Assembly: GCA_018894105.1 (NCBI GenBank)
Contig: CM032133.1
Span: 20,660,501 to 20,724,500 of the forward strand
Origin: Jacaranda mimosifolia
Taxonomy: Eukaryota > Streptophyta > Magnoliopsida > Lamiales > Bignoniaceae
Direction: 5' to 3'
DNA: 64,000 nt
Below, piece by piece: positions 59,701-64,000 of this stretch. The position numbers and the translations under genes were made by a program. Below the pieces are notes generated by a model, which saw only the letters and a list, made by a program, of their open reading frames with translations, was not told the origin of the DNA and ran no database searches. The number at the start of each line of letters is the position of its first letter. Positions within the stretch are counted from its first letter, which is position 1.

Positions 59701-60081
59701 GGTTATGTTTGGCTGCAAAATACTAAAGTATTTTTTCATTCTCAAAATAAAAATAAATAAATAATTATATTTTCCAATTCCACTACTTAAAACACATAAA
59801 ATTATACCCAAAATTCTCCTCACTATTCCTTCTAAAAAATAATATGCAAATCCCAATATTGCGATTTACATATATATATATATAATTTGACCCAATAAAA
59901 AAATAATTAATGTAATATTTATAATAAAATTTATTTCATTCTAAAACACTTTCAAACAAACAATTTTATTCTAAAATATTCTCCAACAACGTCGCAAAAC
60001 AAAAACAAATAATCTTTACATTCCTCAACCCATTTCCTACAATCTCTCTCCCAAAACATTTTTCACAATTTAACCAAACGT
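59701..60081. mobile_element. MITE with ATGTTTGG ends
   Basis: GTTATGTTTGGCTGCAAAAT at the left is mirrored by ATTTAACCAAACGTGAC at the right. AT-rich, with repeated CTCCCAAAACA-type motifs like the element at 22079. No ORF. Confidence 0.55.
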
Positions 60082-63000
60082 GACGAAACAAAGCTAGTAT
60101 TATTAGTTTACACAGAATAATATTTCAAAGACTTATCATATCTTAATACAATTTAAAAACAAAAATATAAACTAATACATATCATAGTCCGATGTTTCCA
60201 CAATAAATGTATTACTTAGTTGGGCAATTACTTTCAATGCAATCAAATCAAATTTGTCGTCACATTTGTTTGGTCGGCTGGAGTTGTAACTCAATCAGTA
60301 GCCTAACGCGTGGTTTGAAAATCCGGTCCTGTCTTATTTGTTTTGATTAATATTCATAAAATATTCTATTTATGATTTTGTCTTATTTTATGTAAAAGAC
60401 ATTAAAATTCTAAACTAAATTTATACATCTTTCCACATTTCTTTTTTACTGAAATGCCCTTTTCATACACATAAAATTTTTAACAATATAAATTATAAAC
60501 TGACGGGAGAATATTTCATTAAAGTAGATGCAAACAGATTGAACTTTTGTCATCTATATGTTGTATAAAAATAGTTTTAACGTGAGACAAGGATATATGT
60601 TTTGGAGTTATAATGCAAGTAGCAAAAAAAAGAAAAAAAATCCAGCATTTTTTAAGGTGAAATTATTATTTAATTCCTAAATATCCTTAAAATTGATTAA
60701 ATGGGGCATTGTATCACTTCTATAGTCAGACTATCTGTCAGAAGCAAATGTATTTCAAATTAGAAATCTATATTTTTCATTTTCCAACGCGAATTATTGG
60801 AGCGAACTTTGAATAAGAATCAATCCCACATCATATGTTTTTTTTTTTTTTTTTTTCAGAAATAAAGAAAAGGATAGAAAAATTGAAGAGACCGTTTGGT
60901 GGTAGCTTTCATTATAGAAACCTTGAAGATTTGTCAGCAGAAAAGGATGCTTCATCATGAAACTGGTCACATTTGAACAATACCGGTGGTGAAAATTGAG
61001 CCCTTGTGTTGCATATTTATTGTTTCCCCTAAAAAAGATATTAATCGATGGGAAGGCGTGAATTTAGTGTGACAAAAGTTTTAAGTAACAATCATTGAAA
61101 GTTTGTTTGTTTAAGTTGGAATTTGGAGGAAAAAAGAGGAAGCTCCGCCAGACTCAGTTTCAAATTTCCAGAAAGGAAAAAAATATATATATACACAGAA
61201 GGGTTCTATGATTTGATTGCCAAGTGTCGTAGTTATTGGAGTTAGTAATGAAATTGAGATTGGGACATTTTTGAAAACTTTGATGATGATTTAATAGTGT
61301 TTTCCCTGTTTTCCGTGGACCTTTTAAATCATGGCACCATTTGCATTTCAAAAATATTTGGTGCTAAATTCCATGGTGCTAGTGAGCAGCAGCGAAAAAG
61401 AAAAGTAGAAATTACTGTTATCTATATTTGCCTCGAGAAAAGAGAACGTTAAGAGAGACTAATTTGAATGGTAAAATTAAGATTTTAAAGTTATAAGGGA
61501 TAATGTGGATAATTTTAAATGTGCCCATGATGTTAGAAAATATTTCAATAGAACTGGATATGAATTAAAAGTGAGAATGGAAAGAATACTTCTCAAATTA
61601 AATCAAGTTATCAAATATTTTCACTAGATTCGTATATTTTTATTTGAGTTGATAACCAATCTGATACTTCACTTAATCCAAAATTTTAACCAGTTAATAA
61701 AAGCACGAGGCATAATTTATAAATGCAATATAAAATGAACAGTATTGAGATACCCAACAATAAATTATAAATACTATAAATAGTTGTCATGGAAGGCTAA
61801 GCAAAATCAACCATCTATTACTTGAAAAGACTTTCCTAAGACTCAAGAAAGGCTTTGCAAGAAGATAACCCTCTACCATCAACCCCCCATGCCTTCTAAC
61901 CTACAATAAACGAGATTAGCTCAAATCATACACCGTTATTCATACATTTTGACCTTCCACACCAATCAATTCTTCAGCTTTTAGAAAGAGTTGACTCACA
62001 AATTTGATCCTTACCTAGTCGTTGTTCAACCTTCCAGTCAATGAGATAACAAATTTACTGAAGTCTTCTTAATTTGACATCAAGAACTTTTGGATTCACA
62101 TTCTTGCTTTATGCTAATTTGATGTAACTTGCAACTTAGTGAATATCAACCTCTTAATAAACTATATTGAAGGATTTTGGTTCCTTCATGTTAGCCAAAA
62201 TCTACTTATCAAATGACAATCATATGATAAATATTTATAGATACATATCATAGTCATTTATCTTAGATTATCTCTTGATATTTATAAGTTCTTTTCTTCA
62301 AAAACTACTTGATGTCTTGAAAAAAATTTATTGAACAATCTCTTTGAGAGCTTAACCTCTTTATAGTTTCATGATTAGATATAGAATTGACAAACCAAAA
62401 TATTAACCCTTAATTAAGTGAATAATTCCCAAACTCATGTTAAGGTGTTTTAGATTAAAATGCCATTGAAATAGAGGCGTTTGTTTAATTTTTACAATAG
62501 TTGTCGTTTACTCATAAAGGTTTATGACATAAAGATGTCACGCAGTTTATGCATTGAAAAGTGTTAAATGGGTCTAATAATTATTATTGTTTACTCATGT
62601 ATGTTTTTTGAGATAAATATGCCTACTCGACCCACTAAAAGAAATAATAATTGCTGTCTATGGAAATGTTCGTTGTCTATTTTATTGTTTACTTGTGTAC
62701 ATTTATGAGTTAAAGATGTTATATAATCGCTTCACTGGGGGGAACAGTGTCAATTTAATTTCCGAATCCGATTGCCTTGTTCTTGGATCGAGAGATTTGA
62801 ATATGAGAAAAAAAGATTTCGTGTTGAAAGATTTCAAAATGTTTAAAATCAATGTTAAAAAGATATGAGCTTTGTGTGATAGGTGCAACAAAGTTTTATT
62901 AGGACTTTTTTAGGCTATTTATAACATGTTTGATATGCTAAATTATGATCACGAGTTCAGAAGCCCAGAATACATGAGCTTCAGGTTCTATTGGAGCCTA

Positions 63001-63465
63001 TACTGTAGTTGTAATCAAGATCCAATCAAAATTTCATTATTCGAGGTGAATATTGATAATCTCACTTATTATATTAGTATGCAAAATTACTAAGCTGTCC
63101 TTAATTTTTGATGATAAATGACTGATAACCCTCAATTTGAATGTGGTTGAAAAATAATTTCATACGCAATAAACTTTGGCAGCTAAGCACCATTTTTTTG
63201 GAGCCTAGGCGCCAATATTTTGCAAATTTTGGTGCCTCGGCACCAAACATTTTCTAGCGTCTTGGTGGTAAATTAATCTTAGTCATCAAACGAGATACAA
63301 AATTATAGAAAATTATCTCAATTTCTGATAATATATGGCTGGTTGATGCAAAACAAAGCTACCCGGGCTTAAACATCAAAGACGGTCATAAAATTTAACT
63401 CCACATTGCCAAACAAGTGCATAAAAAGCTGTTGTCATGCATCTAAAATTCTTAGCTCCAAAATT
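60082..63465. other. Intergenic AT-rich DNA
   Basis: I see no coding region, RNA gene or clear transposon. Short open stretches at 61160-61351 and 62703-62891 (minus) have no domain. Confidence 0.5.
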
Positions 63466-63814
63466 TGTTAAGGAATGGATTTAGAGCCTAACTCAATCCC
63501 AAAAGCTAACTCAATATGTGAGGATTGCCCAAAATCATATATAAAGACCACAACTTATTTATTTCACCGATGTAGGACACTAATACACCCCGCGCATGTT
63601 CAGGAATGAACATCTGGAACGTGGAATAATATGAAATGGGTGGTACAACAACATTGGCTAACCTAACATTGGAAATGAGTGGCTCTGATACCAGAGTTAA
63701 GGAATGAACATTGGGCCTAACTCAACTCTAAAAGCTAGCTCAAGAGGTGAGGATTGCCTAAAACCATATATAGAAACCACAACTTATTTATTTTATCGAT
63801 ATGGGACACTAACA
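63466..63814 (-). mobile_element. TRIM (miniature LTR retrotransposon)
   Basis: Two about 120-bp direct repeats, 63466-63587 and about 63695-63814, share GTTAAGGAATG, CCTAACTCAA, AAAGCTA, GTGAGGATTGCC and CACAACTTATTTATTT. Between them GCTCTGATACCA (63682-63693) is the inverse of the initiator-Met primer site TGGTATCAGAGC, so the element reads on the minus strand. A purine tract (minus GCGCGGGG) abuts the left repeat. Flanks AAATT and TAATT match at 4 of 5. Total 349 bp with no coding sequence, which fits a terminal-repeat retrotransposon in miniature moved by another element's proteins. Confidence 0.88.
63682..63693 (-). other. Primer-binding site of the TRIM
   Basis: The minus strand reads TGGTATCAGAGC, the standard initiator-Met tRNA primer site, directly next to the right repeat. 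Confidence 0.9.
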
Positions 63815-64000
63815 TAATTTCTCCATTCAAATACGACTTTAACCTGTCTGGCTGTCTCATAATCAACATAACTATGCATTTGGAAACTTTTAGCCTGAAC
63901 TTTATAACTCTTCTAGCGGGCAGGCCGGCGGAAGAGTACAGACAGGTAAATCAAAGGCGAGGAATTGGAGCTAATGACGGCCCCTGCTTGTCTGATATCT
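63815..64000. other. Window end, unassigned
   Basis: The last 100 bases are more GC-rich (GCGGGCAGGCCGGCGG) and may approach a gene beyond the window. Nothing can be called. Confidence 0.4.

Noticed and set aside
60282..60345. Possible tRNA gene (GTTGTAACTCAATCAGTAG ... GGTTTGAAAATCC)
   Set aside because: The box spacing and stems do not form a tRNA; at best an old SINE fragment.

Overview
The window is nuclear DNA from a flowering plant, most likely a eudicot. The evidence is spliced genes with GT/AG introns, a plant LRK10L/WAK-like receptor kinase pair, a plant ABHD17-type hydrolase, very AT-rich intergenic DNA, and plant transposons of nearly every class. I cannot name the species from the sequence. 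No bacterial, organellar or rRNA genes and no CRISPR array were seen.

Layout. 1-13702: an old Ty3/gypsy LTR retrotransposon of Tat type, coded on the minus strand. It has broken gag-pol, a long 3' region with 130-bp tandem repeats, and remnants of a gene on the opposite strand. Its left LTR runs off the window and a 1.8-kb hAT-like element is nested in it. It sits inside the kinase domain of a receptor-kinase pseudogene (13703-16128). 16282-18105: two hAT-like non-autonomous elements. 19786-23418: the paralogous receptor kinase, apparently intact. 23584-31229: two related CACTA elements, the second interrupted by two MULEs; one MULE carries a GRF zinc-finger gene fragment. 31398-33520: two more non-autonomous DNA elements. 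34504-40640: an intact five-exon alpha/beta hydrolase gene on the minus strand. 42801-43785: a SINE-like repeat split by a candidate solo LTR. 47353-55073: a complete, recently inserted but coding-defective Ty1/copia element with perfect TTAAT target duplications. 55671-57850: MITEs. 58784-59239: a short intronless gene of unknown function. 63466-63814: a TRIM miniature LTR element.

Only three loci look like working host genes: the receptor kinase, the hydrolase and the small unknown protein. All three read on the minus strand. They do not form a pathway. The kinase pair is a tandem duplication in which one copy survives and the other was lost through a stop codon, frameshifts and the Tat insertion. 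Much of the rest is transposon DNA in nested layers, and several insertions can be placed in order from target-site duplications and LTR divergence.
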